The translations under genes were made by a program, and so were the position numbers. The notes beneath the pieces are model-generated. The model worked only from the letters and a program-made list of their open reading frames with translations. It was not told the origin of the DNA and searched no databases. From contig JAJTTP010000009.1 in the NCBI GenBank assembly GCA_023313575.1, positions 372,001-436,000 on the forward strand: a stretch of 64,000 nucleotides of DNA, read 5' to 3'. Shown piece by piece: positions 47,339 through 59,566 of this stretch (the stretch's first letter is position 1; the number at the start of each line of letters is the position of its first letter). Source of the stretch: Eutypella sp. D-1. Taxonomy: Eukaryota > Ascomycota > Sordariomycetes > Xylariales > Diatrypaceae.

Positions 47339-50300
47339 CGTGTAGGGTGGCGTCTCCTCGCTGGCCGTAATGCAGAACGCCTATCCCGGCACTCGGAGGA
47401 CCACCCATAACCAGGGGGGGCGGACATGCTGGATGAGGACGCCATACGGAATCCTATATTCTACGATGTAGAAAGATTGTTGGTGGCGGTATTTGCCGCG
47501 CGGTATCAAGAAGCGAGGGGCGTGCTTGACAGACTCACCTAATCTCGTAACTATATTCCGAACAATGCTGTGTCCTTCGTGACTGTGTGGAACAAAGTCG
47601 CCACAACCCCTCCAGAGACATGTATTGTGCGCTACATCACATATATCTCCCATGCAAGTGGTCTAAAGTTTAAACATCATAGAGTTGGGAAATCACGTTC
47701 GCCGACGGTAGCCGTCAACTGTAACAGTTTATGTAGAGTGGTCGTGATTCCTAATTTACGCTCTCAAGTCCCATCGACAACCCGCCCCGGTGCAATGGCC
47801 GCAACTCAGAACATGTATGTATCGCTTGAGGTCGTTCTCCCTATCGCCTTGTTGCTACCGAATATCTATCTGCATCTAATTACATCGTACGTCACTGACG
47901 ACGCATGTATTTGATAGATAGTACCTCTACTCTAAGTGTGCAGAAGTCGGGGTTAAAAGTGTATAGCCACCTAGCATTGAGGGGGGGACCTGGAATCGGT
48001 GGCAGTGAAAGCGGCGACTTTTTCCGCATCATCAATGCCACATTCCGAGGTAGCAGGGGTAGAGACTACTGATGCATGGTAAATCTGGTCCCAGCCCTAC
48101 TGACGCTAGTTGCCCTTAAAACGGGAATTTGATTGGGGACATCACTGATTGGCTCGTTGTTTTCAGGTCAAACAACAGGGCTACAGCTTGGCACGGCTAG
48201 AATAGCCTTAAACAGATTTCTAATTATAACTGCCGCGTACGTTCGAGCACTAAGAGTGGCTAGGTGCCTTTTTTTTTTCTTTCCAGCTTGAAAGCCTCGC
48301 CACGCGTACCGCATCGCTATAACGCCAAAAAGGGGCTAGTTGTATAAATCTGATCGAAGTTATTAGTCGTCAGTTTGCCTCGCCATAGGGAATGCGTTAC
48401 GTTGCTCATGAGCGCCACCACGCGCGACCCAGACTCGCACTTACCAGAATAGTAAATCAATGCGTCTGTACGTGTGCTTGACGAAAGGAGGATGTTTCAG
48501 TTTGCCATGTTGATAGGTTCTGTCATACCAAGCAGAGGCTACACGCAAACATGAGGAGCTACACAGCATTTCAGAAACGCCGCCCGCGTGCCACAGGCCG
48601 AGGATAATCCGTTCCACATTTCCCCGCCTGTTGACGATCCCTTACTAGTGCCTCGTCTATAGGGCCTTGTCCCGCAACTCGTGCGAATCCTCGGAAGTTA
48701 CCGTGGGTAGTTTACCGCCCAACCACTGAGGATACTGATCAACTGCTCAACCAAGCGCTTGATCGCCTTGCATATACGTAGAGGTCAGTAGTTTGATAGC
48801 CTTCCTCCGCTTTTGCGCGCCCTACATACACTGGGGTGCCATTCTCGAATACTGCCTTACCGGCAAGAAAATCCGCCGTTATTCCAATGATAGACCCGAT
48901 GATAGACCCGGTTTATGCTATGCCGGTGAGAGTAGGTTCCCGACACGGGTTATCGGCATGCGATATCAGGGACATGTGGGCTTGGACACTTAGGTGGTTC
49001 ATGCCCGCCCCCACGCCACTCTTATTACAAGGGTTGGGTGTCCAGTCTGTGGTGGTGCGTGATCTAGATGCCGTATTCCAGCGCATTCTATACAAGGGTC
49101 TCCAACAGAGTCACCGAGGGACGGGGTAAGGTTCAACGGTTCCTAAGTTGCCTGACGAAAAGTTACGTACATACTCGCTGACATGGGCTAACCAGGAAAC
49201 TTGGTGACCATAGTGATGTGGCGAGAGCCAGTGAGTATGTTTGTGTGAATATAGGATGGATATGATGATACAGCGATGTCTCAGACGAAAGAAGATGCCC
49301 AATGAGTTATTAGTCACCTCGATGTTTCCGTCGTCGATTCCGTGTTGGGATACATTCGTGGGCATGCATGCGCATAGTCGAACCCAAGGAATGTCTTGTA
49401 ATGTTTCTTGCAACCTTCTATATCCCCACTTGTGGAAGGGAGACGCTGCAATTCTCGAGTCGTGCGAATGATAAACGGATCCACAAGATTAGAGGCGGAC
49501 ATGATCTAGCCAATCTCAAGTTCAGTGAAGTCAATAAGAAGCACATTACAGGTTGACTGTATCTTGTTATCTAAGTTATGCCATAATTCCTTGAAATGAT
49601 AGCGTCTCGACCCTTACCGTGAGTAGTAATGCCTATCGAGTGATTGCAGCCGTTGTCGTTTTGCTAGTAACTCGCCTCTTGGCAATCCTCAGACAGGATC
49701 ATGGAGTTATTGCCTAGTTACGCATTTTTCAGCTGTCTTGTCCATCGTGAATACGTAACCAAACGGTTTCCCGTTATAGCACTAGGATAAAACGGCATGC
49801 TTTTCTACCCTATTCGGTTTATCTACCCCAGGCGCCGGCGTCGATCAACACCATGTTAGATTACGTGGATGATGTAGAACCTAGGCCATAAGATGACATG
49901 AATCAAGCTAGTCAACACCGACAGCGAGAAACAGTTCACCAGCGGGCCTATATTGTAGCCCGGTCCCGTTCTACCTCCTTCCTTAACGGCCCTTTTCCGT
50001 CCCCCCCGTTTATCACGCCGCCCTCTCCTAGAAACATTCGCAGCATGTACCGTCAATTGTCGTCCGAAACACCCCCACATCGGAGGATGCTTTGATTCCA
50101 TAATTAGCCTGGGCAGATTTGTGTTTCGAGCCAAAGAAAACACACATACAAGAAGTCACAACCAAGTTACAATGAGATAGGGTCTGCGCCCCGGGACCCC
50201 CCCGGGATGTGGGCGGTGGCGGTAGTGCGACGCTACCGGTACTTGACCGTAGCCGTCCCCACAGATCGAGACCAATCCGATCGTCGCAGTTGATAATCTT

Positions 50301-50706
50301 CGTGGTCCACGTCGACCTAATAAAGCATATCTATATGCGCTATAGTCATTGCCAAGAATAATAGGCTTTGGGCTTCATTTCGGCGTGCCTTCGTCTAAAG
50401 TTTCTCCGCCAGCTACGGGGCGAGGATATGACAGGGTCGTTCGAGGTCAGGGTACCATTACGCCATATACGCCCAGGAGGGCGTATTGTTGATAAGGTTA
50501 CGTCCTTAATTGGGACTCTAGGGTGACGAATCCTTTCGAGTGCCACGAGGCCAGGGAGCTTCAGATGGAATGTATACATGATGGATGGGGGTGACGCTCC
50601 GACGTGACGAGGATAAAAGAGGGCAGAGGTCCCAGTCTCAATGCTAAAAAAAATCCTCTCCAGAGCACACACCTGCTTTAAGACATCCCCAATATCATTC
50701 ATCATC
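47339..50706. other. Intergenic, no gene recognised
   Basis: Short frames on both strands without domains (48836-49129 +, 49111-49413 -, 49856-50143 -). Small features include a duplicated GATAGACCC(G) unit at 48890-48912 and a poly-T tract near 48272. The last ~150 bp must hold the promoter of the dioxygenase gene. Confidence 0.45.
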
Positions 50707-51927
50707 ATGGTTAGCTTCCGTTCTGTCTCGACTGCCCTCGCCGTCGCCTCTTTGGCCGGGCAGGTATACGCCCACCCTGGGGAGGCACCTCCCACTCCCG
50801 AGGAGAGGAAACGCGAGGGCCAAATTGCACATGCCGCCCACCTCAAGGCTGCACGTGCCCTCAAGGCATGTGACTCGAACCCTGCCTTCGTCGCTCGACG
50901 GGATCGTGTCATCGCACGCCGCACCGAGACGGCGAAAGCCCTCCGTGAGAAGCGTGGCATCGAGCACAGTGAGTACACCCCTATCCTGTAGTTACTTTCC
51001 TCATAAGACTGTACCAATCTAACCACTATGTCTGCAGAGCCCATGTTCACGAAGCGGACTCAAGAAGACCTCGAGAGATACGCCGCGATTTCGCACAACC
51101 AAACGGACCAAGGCTACGACCTCACCACGCCTCACGACGTGATCTTTGCCGGGAATGCCAGCTGCGCCCTTGTCGAGGAGACTACCATCGGCCCGTACTG
51201 GGTAGAGGGAGAGCTTATCCGTAAAGATATCACCGATGGCGTCGACGGCGTCGACCTGCACCTAGCGCTACAGTTTGTTGACATCAAGGACTGCTCGGCG
51301 GTGCCGGGAATCATCGCGGATATCTGGCACGCGGGTCCCCTGGGTACCTACTCCGGCGTCAGCGCGGAGGGCCAGGGCGGGCTTAACACCACAAGCTTCC
51401 GAGGCGGACAATTCACCGATGGGGACGGCGTCGCGGAGTTCGAGACGAAGTTCCCGGGACACTACACCGGGCGCGCAACGCACATCCATGTTCTCACTGT
51501 GAAGGACGCCAAGATTATGCCTAACTCGACCTGGGACGCCGGTGTCGCCACCCATATCGGGCAGCTTTTCTTCGACCAGTCGCTCATTTCGGCCGTCGAG
51601 GCCGTCGAGCCATACTCCACCAACGAGCAAGAGCTCCTCGAGAATATCGAGGACAGCATCGCTGCCGAGGAGGCCACGTCCGAGTACGACATCTTCATGG
51701 ACTACGCCCTCCTTGGTGACGCTGTAGAGGACGGCATCCTTTCCTGGATCGTCGTGGGCATTGATAGCTCTGCCAACCACACCAGCCAGGTTCAGGCTGC
51801 CGCCCACTACTACGAGGGAGGTGGTGTGGATAACGGTAACAGCGGCTCTCCCGGTGGACCTGGTGGTCCCGGCGGATCTGGTATTCCCAGTGGGACTGGA
51901 GCCCCGGCCCCTACTTCGAGCGCCTAA
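50707..51927 (+). CDS. Secreted intradiol ring-cleavage dioxygenase-like protein
   Basis: Exon 1 is 50707-50968, the intron is 50969-51037 (GTGAGT...TGCAG, phase 1, 69 nt) and exon 2 is 51038-51927, giving 383 residues. The signal peptide is about residues 1-21 (MVSFRSVSTALAVASLAGQV), followed by HPGEAPPTPEERKR. The catalytic core has GPYWVEGELIRKDI (Y141 as first Tyr ligand), IIADIWHAGPLGTYSG, FRGGQFTDGDGVAEF and PGHYTGRATHIHV, giving Y230, H236 and H238. Tyr-Tyr-His-His is the Fe(III) ligand set of intradiol dioxygenases, which open catechol-type rings between the two hydroxyls. The secreted fungal form acts on extracellular catechols, perhaps lignin- or plant-derived. The tail (about 345-383) is Gly/Pro/Ser-rich. 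Start choice: the ATG at 50707 gives a clean signal peptide, whereas the in-frame upstream ATG at 50641 would bury it. Confidence 0.9.
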
Positions 51928-53474
51928 GTAATAAGGACGTCAGATGGACTAAGAGGCTTGGCTGGCATGGAGGATATTCAGTGTGTGTTTGTTTAGTTTA
52001 CTACATCATGCCAACCTAAACTTCAATTTACTATTGCAAGTACTTGGAATAGATCACGTATATTGAACATGATTTCGTGGAGAAAATGGCAGTATTGTGG
52101 AAAAAAGCATCTTCGCAGACAGCATCGCAAACTTCAGTGCATACTTCCACTCAACCACGCTCTACACTTAAAATAGTCAATTCGTGACACTCTTCTATTC
52201 TATGTGGAATTCGTTCACTGATCTCTGTGCGGGTTTCTATTTAGTAGCCTCATTCAATGTAGACTTCATGAAGCGACAGAGGTTCCTCTCAACATCACTT
52301 TCCCTCTGCACTGTTTGGCTAGCAGACCTCAGCAATAATCATTCACGATATCGCGGAGTCAATACCGAAGCGGTTTTTAAAAACGAAACAGGAGAGCTCT
52401 GCACGTAGTAGTTGGCTTGGAAACCCTTGTAGAATAAATTACGATATCTGAATCCCGGTGGGCTTCTTCCTTTTTATCATTCTTGATTTTTAGAATGAAG
52501 ATGTAAACACTTTTCTCGCCATTCTTACTAACTCTGCCCTGAGTAGCCACGTAATGGAAAAATTGGCTTCTAACGCGATTTGAAATAAAAGGAGCCAACT
52601 AATCTCGTCGCATATGCTACGGGGACGCCGTGTTATCGAGACATCTTGAAATTAAAAACGGGGCGCAGCCCAAATGAACATGTTTTGTTTATGGCTACAA
52701 AAGACACTGGAGCGAAATAACAGGAGCAAGCACTTACACGGTCCAAGGCACCCCTAAAAACCCAGCATTCATTTATGTTGCTAATTATTTGAGACAGCTG
52801 AGTATCTTTGATGAAAAGAACGTCGAGGGTTACCTTACGTTTGTATGTGTGACGTGATAAGGGGCTAAAGGCGCTAGCAGTGATCCCCCCCTATCTACGG
52901 GCTACGAAAGACTAGGCGTTCCCATGGGTAGGGAGCTTCGAAGGGGTTCCAACGACTACTTAACCTATTCTTACACTACGGAGCTACTTCCCCGCGATCC
53001 CCCGGTTCCATCTCTCATTTTGTATGTCATCGTACCAACGTTGAGAGACGAGGTAGTCTAGGACTCTAGGAGAAGGTACAGTGCGATATATCATATCCAT
53101 TGTGTATACGAGCAGGCTTCCTCGAATCATGGGATTACAACCTAGTCTCCAGACAATCAAGCTCATACCTATTTCAACAGTACGGACTGAGAGATATACA
53201 AGGAGCTCATAATACATATCTCCACACACCTTAAAACGCATTTTCTGGCGAGCACACGACGTGATTGACCCTCTTAAAGCTTGTATATTATGTAGATGTT
53301 GCGGTCAAAGGATTAAGGCTGTCCACGAGTATGCACGGCACAAGTCCCGCCACCATCGTGTATATAAGTAGAATCTCCCTTCAGTATAATACTAGCTAAA
53401 TCTTCAAACATTTAACCGTCCATGCTTATACACCTATCTCAACAAACAAGCACCATGTTACAGCTGCACAAAAA
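51928..53474. other. Intergenic, one small doubtful frame
   Basis: The beginning is the 3' UTR of the dioxygenase gene. The minus-strand frame 53241-52984 (85 codons) starts with ATG but shows no known domain and is not called. Nothing else is seen. Confidence 0.45.
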
Positions 53475-54202
53475 TTAGTTGGACAGCTGTTCGATCCAGG
53501 ATTCAAACTCATCGGCTTTGGCGGCAGCTAAGTCGAGCGTAAAGATGCCATGCTCGGAGTGGATGTCGATGGGCGAGAACGAATCGGTCGGGTCGGCAGG
53601 AGGCGATGCCGACGCAGCGAAGGCGAAGCTCGCAGCCTGCGCCCCGGGATCGAGCACCTCCTTCGCGCCGCCGTTGTGAATCCACGTACTGCACCCTTTG
53701 CAGAGCGTTGTCAGGGTCCAGTGAGTGTCGTTCGCCGTTGATCCTTTCAGGACGGTGTGTTCCGCAGCTTCGTAGATTTCCGGCTGCATATGAGCACTAT
53801 AGTGGCGGTTAGGCTGGTCCTGTGTCCTGGGGAGTATGTATTTCTTTTGTTTTTTCTCTCAACTCACCCTGCGAAGCGGCCCGAGGCGACGGTAGTGTTC
53901 GCATTCGGCCATCCCAGTGAGATCGGATTATACAGCATCCCACCGCCCCAGGCGATTCCTGCCCAGCCAACTGTCTTCGGAGCGACTACCTGGAGAAGAA
54001 CATCGAAGGGTCCCTCTTCCACGTTCGGGATGGCTACCCGCCAAGTGATCGGAGCTACACCGACGGTGACCTCGGAGTAGCGCACGCCAGGATCATCTTC
54101 GGAGGCACGGGAAGCCACCTTGCTGGGCTCGTATTTGCTTGGATAGGCTATCGCACTACCCATAAGGAGGGCTGCCGAGACAAGTCGCGTAATTAAACCC
54201 AT
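53475..54202 (-). CDS. Secreted CDH-type cytochrome (DOMON-like) domain protein
   Basis: Exon 1 is 54202-53868, the intron is 53867-53797 (GTGAGT...ACTATAG, phase 2, 71 nt) and exon 2 is 53796-53475, giving 218 residues. A signal peptide is at the start (MGLITRLVSAALLMGSAIA). The rest is a single domain of the cellobiose dehydrogenase cytochrome type: VRYSEVTVGVAPITWRVAIP, VGWAGIAWGGGML and LCKGCSTW, then DIHSEHG. CDH cytochromes bind heme b through one Met and one His. M89 (GGGM) is the likely Met ligand and H191 or H194 the His. No flavin domain and no membrane anchor follow, so it is a stand-alone secreted electron carrier, possibly a redox partner for LPMO-like enzymes. That role is inference. 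Splicing at TATAG keeps the frame; the nearer CAG would not. Confidence 0.85.
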
Positions 54203-56055
54203 CGTGTATCGCTTATCGAGATGAGCCAGCGTACAGCTTACATAGACTACCACCAACCCTCCAGGAAGGCAAGAGTTTATATAGTCTCATGATGCCAGCG
54301 GGGCAACACAGCTCGGGCCCGCCAACTGATTAACTACCATCCGCTGCGTCTATTTTACCCATTACGCGTATCGGCAGTTGTCTCTTTCATCAGTTATCGG
54401 AAGGTGACTGGGAGCGAACCAAGGTTTTGGTAATGTAAGAATGCAATTACCCGAGCGATGATTGGTTGCCATTCACGCGCGGGAATCTGGAATGAAATAT
54501 GCTTTAAAATCATTAATGCTATTGCGGTAATGCTGTCGTCGATTTACCCCACTGGTCGCGGTGCTTATGAAAGATCCTGCTCTCAAAGCCTCCAGGGTCT
54601 GGAGGGTATCGCACAGCATGAAAGGCTCGAATCCTTCATATGGAGGGCAACACGCCGCTTGGCCGTCTCAATTATGCGTGACACCATTCCCCGCATGTGA
54701 GGCTTAGTCCAGAGAAGCAAGGAGGCTCTGCATGGAGCACCAAGTCCGGGTGACAAGGCTAAGTGCCCCAAAAGCCCGTGGGATTGGCTGGTTAATATCG
54801 GATCAACGTTACCGGTTAGCTGCTGATCCCCCGAAGGCTTCCCCATGTTTCCATTATGGGGGATTCCCTAATCCGTGATTATTTAGGGTTAGCATGGCCG
54901 CACTCAATACACAATTAACTGGCACGGTGAGCGTTGACAATCCATGTGTCCGGTTTACCTACTCCTGCGACCAGCCAGGAGTTATGGGCATAATTCGCAG
55001 GTTTTGGGGTAAGATCGATTCATATGTGTATGTCGGGAACTATGCCGGTTATGATAGATAATATTTCTTTGCGTTCGAAACAAGGAGTTGGGCATAGAGT
55101 AAGATATTATAACACCTTGACAGAAAACAACATATTCGGTGTCTTGGGTATCACTCCTAACTCGCTGTCATTCCTTCTTGAGCTTTTACCTTAGCACTGC
55201 TAAGAACGTGTCGATAATTATGATATGACTGTCCCCGGGCTAGAGCAACCCCGGACTCAATCTAGAGGGTTAAGCCCCCAGTGTGTCGATAGTTGATCCT
55301 GCTTTTGGCGAATTCGATGATTGTGCCCAAATAGGAAAGTACGGCATTAGCCACATCAAGTGTCCCATTCAATATTATACGATGAGATAATCGGTGCTGG
55401 CTATCCACTCACCTCACCCCTACTTCAGCCCTAAATATTAAATGGTGATGGCGGCTGCCTTCTCCTCACCAATTACCATCGGCCCCATCACCACGCTGTT
55501 GTTATGTGCAGCAGCGTTACCGGGAGCAATACTTATAAGTTATCGGCAACTCCAAGCCCCTCCGTACCGTAGATTCCGAAATTCACATCGACTACGGCCG
55601 TTCTCGTCTCGTGGTCCTATAGTTGTGCATTATGTATAACACTGTTGAGAAGGTGTGGGTTCGGATTCGACCATGAGAATGCTGATAATATAGGGAATAT
55701 AAGGAATACCTATGGCCCCCTTTAGGCCCTTGAGTCTTACCCCTATTTAAGGGACAAACAGATGTCCGATAGTTATAACCTAGGTAGGCACATAGTATCG
55801 ATAATCGGATTTAATTCCGGGTATTGTGTGGGACCAATGCGCGCTAAGATTCCGCGCTGTACTTACCATTTCACTGGTAGTTTTTAGTTACCTTAGGGCG
55901 CGCATTCTAGGCCGAGCATTTCGCTGTTCTTGTATTTTGTACCTCAACTTTTCAACTTCTCATGTTTCCCACCTAATGACTTGAACTTAGACACTCTCAA
56001 CATCTCACCCATAACATCACCACATGCATCAACTTCCTCTCATTATCTCCCCGAA
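54203..56055. other. Intergenic, with a tRNA-like relic
   Basis: No protein gene is seen. A short tRNA-like stretch is noted at 55612-55672. The last part is the promoter and leader of the WW/FF gene. Confidence 0.45.
55612..55672 (+). tRNA. Degenerate tRNA-like relic (Gln-like)
   Basis: TGGTCCTATAGT resembles the beginning of fungal tRNA-Gln, and GGTTCGGATTCGACC about 35 nt later resembles a T arm. The whole is about 61 nt, too short, and the acceptor and anticodon stems do not pair properly. Not a working tRNA. Confidence 0.2.
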
Positions 56056-57951
56056 ATGCTGAAATCAACATATAAACCTTCCGCGAATGTCCCTCCTCCT
56101 TTACCACCGGGTTGGACGGAACATAAAGCCCCTACAGGACACACGTATTATTACAATGCCAGCACCAAAGAATCTACTTATAAACGTCCCGGTGTCGATA
56201 TCGTCGCACCTACGCCACAGCCACCTCCCCCGACAAATTCCCAGCCGCATCTCAGTCATTTCCAATACTCCGCCGTCCCCAACCTCTCCGACCCCGCCGC
56301 TGCCAATGCCTTCCTAGCCCAGTATGATCCCGAGCGACAGCGACACCACCAGCAGCAACAACATCATGGAGGAGGACGCGGTGGACGCGGCGGATATCGC
56401 GGGGGTAGGGGCCCCGATGGGAGGGATTCTCGACCGAGACCCCAGCCTGTCGACAAGCCGCGATCCAAGGTCGCCATCCCTGGCTGCGAGCCCTGGATCC
56501 TGGTCTACACCAAGTACGGCCGCCGCTTCGTCTACAACCCCGTCAAGAACGCGAGCTACTGGCGCATACCCGAGAAGGTCATGAAAGGTGTTCTCGAGCT
56601 TGACATTCAGGGGATCAAGCATAAAGCTGGTGGCGGGAACCAGGAAGATGAGGCCGATGAAAGTAGGGAAAAATCACAGAGTGTGGAGTTGCGACAACCT
56701 GCGCGGGAGGATTCAGCGGCCGTGTCCGAGCCCGCGAATGTGCAACAATCACAACAACAAGAAGAGGAAGAACTAGGGTCTGACTACGAAGAAGTTGAGG
56801 TGACCGACGACGAAGATGAGGGAGCCGACGGAGATGGTGATGGGAACGGGGAGGAGGGACATCGATCGAAACGCCAGCGTACGGAAAAACTGGATAGGAT
56901 GGAGGGCGAGGAGAACGACATGCCCGTCGAATTCAACGAAGACGACATCGCGTACCAATTACAGGCTATGGGCGAGGAATACGGGCTCGACCCAGGCGAG
57001 TACGACGACGGCAATCCCGAGGCCTGGCCCGAGGGCGCCGAGGGCAACCCGCTCTCCGACTCGGACGCGCGCGAGCTCTTCAAGGACCTGCTCGACGACC
57101 ACGGCGTAAACCCGTACTCGCCCTGGGAGAAGCTGCTAGAGGAGGGCCGCGTGTTCGACGACCCGCGGTACACGGCGCTGCCGACGACCAAGGCGCGGCG
57201 CGAGGTCTGGGAAGGCTGGAGCCGGGACCGGATCCGGGAGCTGCGGGAGCGCCGCGCCCGCGAGGAGCAGCGTGACCCGCGCATCCCATTCCTCGCATTC
57301 CTCACCGAAAAGGCGACCTCCGCGAAGCTGTACTGGCTCGAGTTCCGCCGCAAGCACCGCAAAGACCCGAACATGCGCGACGCCGCGCTGTCCGACCGCG
57401 ACCGCGAGAAGCACTACCGCGAGCACGTCGCGCGCCTGCGCTTGCCCCTCGACGCCCGCAAGAAGGACCTGGCCGCCCTACTGCGGAGCGTGCCGCTGAA
57501 ACTCCTCAACGCGCGCACGCCGGCCGAAAACCTGCCCCCGGCCATCCTCGCCGACCCGCGCTACGCGAGCCTCGACCCAGCGACCCGCGACCCGCTCGTC
57601 GGCGCGTACATCGGGACGCTGCCTGGTCCACCGCCCGACGACGACGAGGAAAACGAAGAGAGCGAGGAGCAGCGGAAGAAAAGGCAAGACAAGGAGAAAC
57701 GACAGCGGGCCCTCGAGGAGCGCGAGCGCGTCGTCGCGGAGGAAAAGAGAAGACAGCGCCGCCTCCTGGAACATGGGCGCGCGGCCCTTCGCGAGGAGGA
57801 GAGGGAGGTGCAGAGGGCTATGCTGGTCGGGAAGAAGGGCTTGCAGAGTCAGCTTGAGGCTGCTAGGGAGAAGGAGAAGGGGAAGGAAGGGGAAGGGGAA
57901 AGGGAGCACCTGGCTGGAGTCGAGAGTATGGACGTGGATACGAGGGAGTGA
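56056..57951 (+). CDS. WW/FF domain splicing-type protein (Urn1/Dre4-like)
   Basis: An intron-less frame of 631 residues from ATG at 56056; the frame is open further upstream, but this start places the WW domain near the N-terminus as in relatives. WW domain 1 is at about residues 13-45 (LPPGWTEHKAPTGHTYYYN, with ESTYKRP where the second Trp is replaced by Tyr). An RGG-like stretch is at about 106-122. A second WW-like repeat is at 143-175 (EPWILVYTKYGRRFVYNPVK, then SYWRIP). Acidic Glu/Asp-rich segments run about 190-330. FF-type repeats follow at about 335-390 (ARELFKDLLDDHGVNPYSPW), 408-465 (FLAFLTEKATSAKLYWLEF) and 470-520. The end is a long charged coiled coil (540-620). Such proteins bind Pro-rich splicing factors and phosphorylated RNA polymerase II tails in the nucleus. 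Fungal relatives are named Urn1, Dre4 or formin-binding protein. It converges with the dienelactone hydrolase gene (338 bp between the stops). Confidence 0.85.
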   Translation: MLKSTYKPSANVPPPLPPGWTEHKAPTGHTYYYNASTKESTYKRPGVDIVAPTPQPPPPTNSQPHLSHFQYSAVPNLSDPAAANAFLAQYDPERQRHHQQQQHHGGGRGGRGGYRGGRGPDGRDSRPRPQPVDKPRSKVAIPGCEPWILVYTKYGRRFVYNPVKNASYWRIPEKVMKGVLELDIQGIKHKAGGGNQEDEADESREKSQSVELRQPAREDSAAVSEPANVQQSQQQEEEELGSDYEEVEVTDDEDEGADGDGDGNGEEGHRSKRQRTEKLDRMEGEENDMPVEFNEDDIAYQLQAMGEEYGLDPGEYDDGNPEAWPEGAEGNPLSDSDARELFKDLLDDHGVNPYSPWEKLLEEGRVFDDPRYTALPTTKARREVWEGWSRDRIRELRERRAREEQRDPRIPFLAFLTEKATSAKLYWLEFRRKHRKDPNMRDAALSDRDREKHYREHVARLRLPLDARKKDLAALLRSVPLKLLNARTPAENLPPAILADPRYASLDPATRDPLVGAYIGTLPGPPPDDDEENEESEEQRKKRQDKEKRQRALEERERVVAEEKRRQRRLLEHGRAALREEEREVQRAMLVGKKGLQSQLEAAREKEKGKEGEGEREHLAGVESMDVDTRE

Positions 57952-58289
57952 ATTCCTGAATAGTCTTTGGGTGTGGAGGTTGGGGGAGGACTCGTTAATC
58001 GAATGGAATGGAATCGAGCGTTCTACGCCGCGTCGCGCTACGTTATGTGCATCATTTTACTTTACCTCACGACTTTCACGAGCTAACTTTTCCTGGCTAT
58101 GCGATGCGATGCGCAGAACAGAACAGAACAGTCTATCTATCCCGGGCCCGACTTGCTTTCTATGATTTACTCATAATCAACCGCACCAGCAGCAGCAGCG
58201 GCAGCAATATCCCACGGTACTGCCAAAGAGGCATCATCACATCACAGCCTCACCCCCCCCCCCCTACCCCCGCCCTATCGTCGTCGCAT
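57952..58289. other. Short convergent intergenic region
   Basis: Only 338 bp between the stops of two convergent genes, containing both 3' UTRs and a C run (58253-58264). Nothing else is seen. Confidence 0.6.
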
Positions 58290-59566
58290 TCACAGCAACC
58301 AGTTATCGAACCAAGTGACGGCCTGCAGGAAGGCCTGTTCCTTGGCGTAGCGCTCGTGCTTCTTGTCCACGGCGCCGCGCACCGCGAACCCGTGCTCTAC
58401 CTGCGAGTACAGGTTGATCTGGTACGGATCCCCCTTCGCTGCCAGGATCTCCTCTGAGCGGTGGCGTTTTTCTGCTGGGAAGACTTTTTGGGGGTGTGTG
58501 TGTTAGGATTTTTATGACTTATTATGTGTGTATGTGTGTTGGGGGAAGGGGGGGGTAAATTGGTTTGGACGGTTATGGGGAGGGGCAGGGAGTTTACTCA
58601 CTTGTGTCCGTCTCCGCGGCCGCGATGGACAGAGGCGCCTTGAACCCCGCGAGCTCGTCCTCGTCTACGAACGACGGGTGCGCCATGTATCCCGCGTCGA
58701 TGCCGTCCTTGTAGTGGCGCGCGACGTACTGCGGCGACGCGGGGACCGGGAACATGTGGTCAGCCAAACGATAACCCCCGCTGCTCCTGCGTATGCGTTT
58801 CTCGGAGACACTGACTCCCGTAACAGGAAAAGAAAAGAAGGCAAAGAGGGAGAGAAGTGGGGGGGGGGGGGGGGACATACCTTGGCGCCGAAGCAATAGC
58901 CAACAGCGCCCACCTTCTTAAACCCCTTCTCACCCCTTAAATACCGAATGGCAGCCTCGACAATGGGATCGACAGCCTCCTTGGTATGCGGATTTTTCCC
59001 ATCGGACCCTTTCGTCAACCAGCCCATGAAATCGAACGCCTGCGGCCCCTCGCGCGGCACGTTCAGGGGGATCGGGTCGCCGTTCAGCACGTCGATGATT
59101 AGCGCCGCGTACCCGTTCGCCGCGAACTGGTCCGCGATCAGCTCGCTGTTCCGCCAGATCCCGATCACGTCCGGCACGATTAGGATCGCGGCCTCCGGGT
59201 GTGAGGATGCGGCGGTGGCCGGGGGTGTGGAGAGGTAGGCTGCCCATTGTCCTATTTTGATGTGCGTCCCGACTGGCTCGCCGCTGTAGTTTTTGTTGTT
59301 GTGGTTAGTGTGCGGGTAGCGAGATAGGTAGGTACGGTATATTGTGTGTGGGTGTGGGTGCTGTGACTTGCTTGGGTCTTCACGATGCCAAGTCTTTGCA
59401 ACGCCAAGAATCACTGGACGACGGCGAGGGAGATATATGTACGGGTGCTACGTCATAGTGGGGGGGGGGGGGGATGGGATGTGGTTTGCTTTGCTCAATC
59501 GGAGGACTCAACTTACTCATGCTTGACGCCGACGGTGCAGCACTTTCCTGGGGGATTCGATGCCAT
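58290..59566 (-). CDS. Dienelactone hydrolase family protein
   Basis: Four exons: 59566-59517, 59283-58881, 58728-58602 and 58483-58290, giving 257 residues. Introns are 59516-59284 (GTAAGT...CTACAG, phase 2), 58880-58729 (GTATGT...CCGCAG, phase 0) and 58601-58484 (GTGAGT...AAAAAG, phase 1). The protein begins MASNPPGKCCTVGVKH, typical of the fungal family. It has the alpha/beta-hydrolase core with AAILIVPDVIGIW, ANGYAALIIDVLNGD and the nucleophile motif GAVGYCFGAK (Cys). Further on are AAAETDTIFPA (acid Asp) and VEHGFAVRG (His), giving the Cys-Asp-His triad of dienelactone hydrolases. These open lactone rings made in catechol breakdown, but many fungal members have unknown substrates; the protein is cytosolic. 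Introns 1 and 2 contain long G/C homopolymers. Every splice restores conserved text, so the model is solid. Confidence 0.9.

Noticed and set aside
55612..55672. A functional tRNA gene
   Set aside because: Too short and the stems do not pair; kept only as a low-confidence relic.
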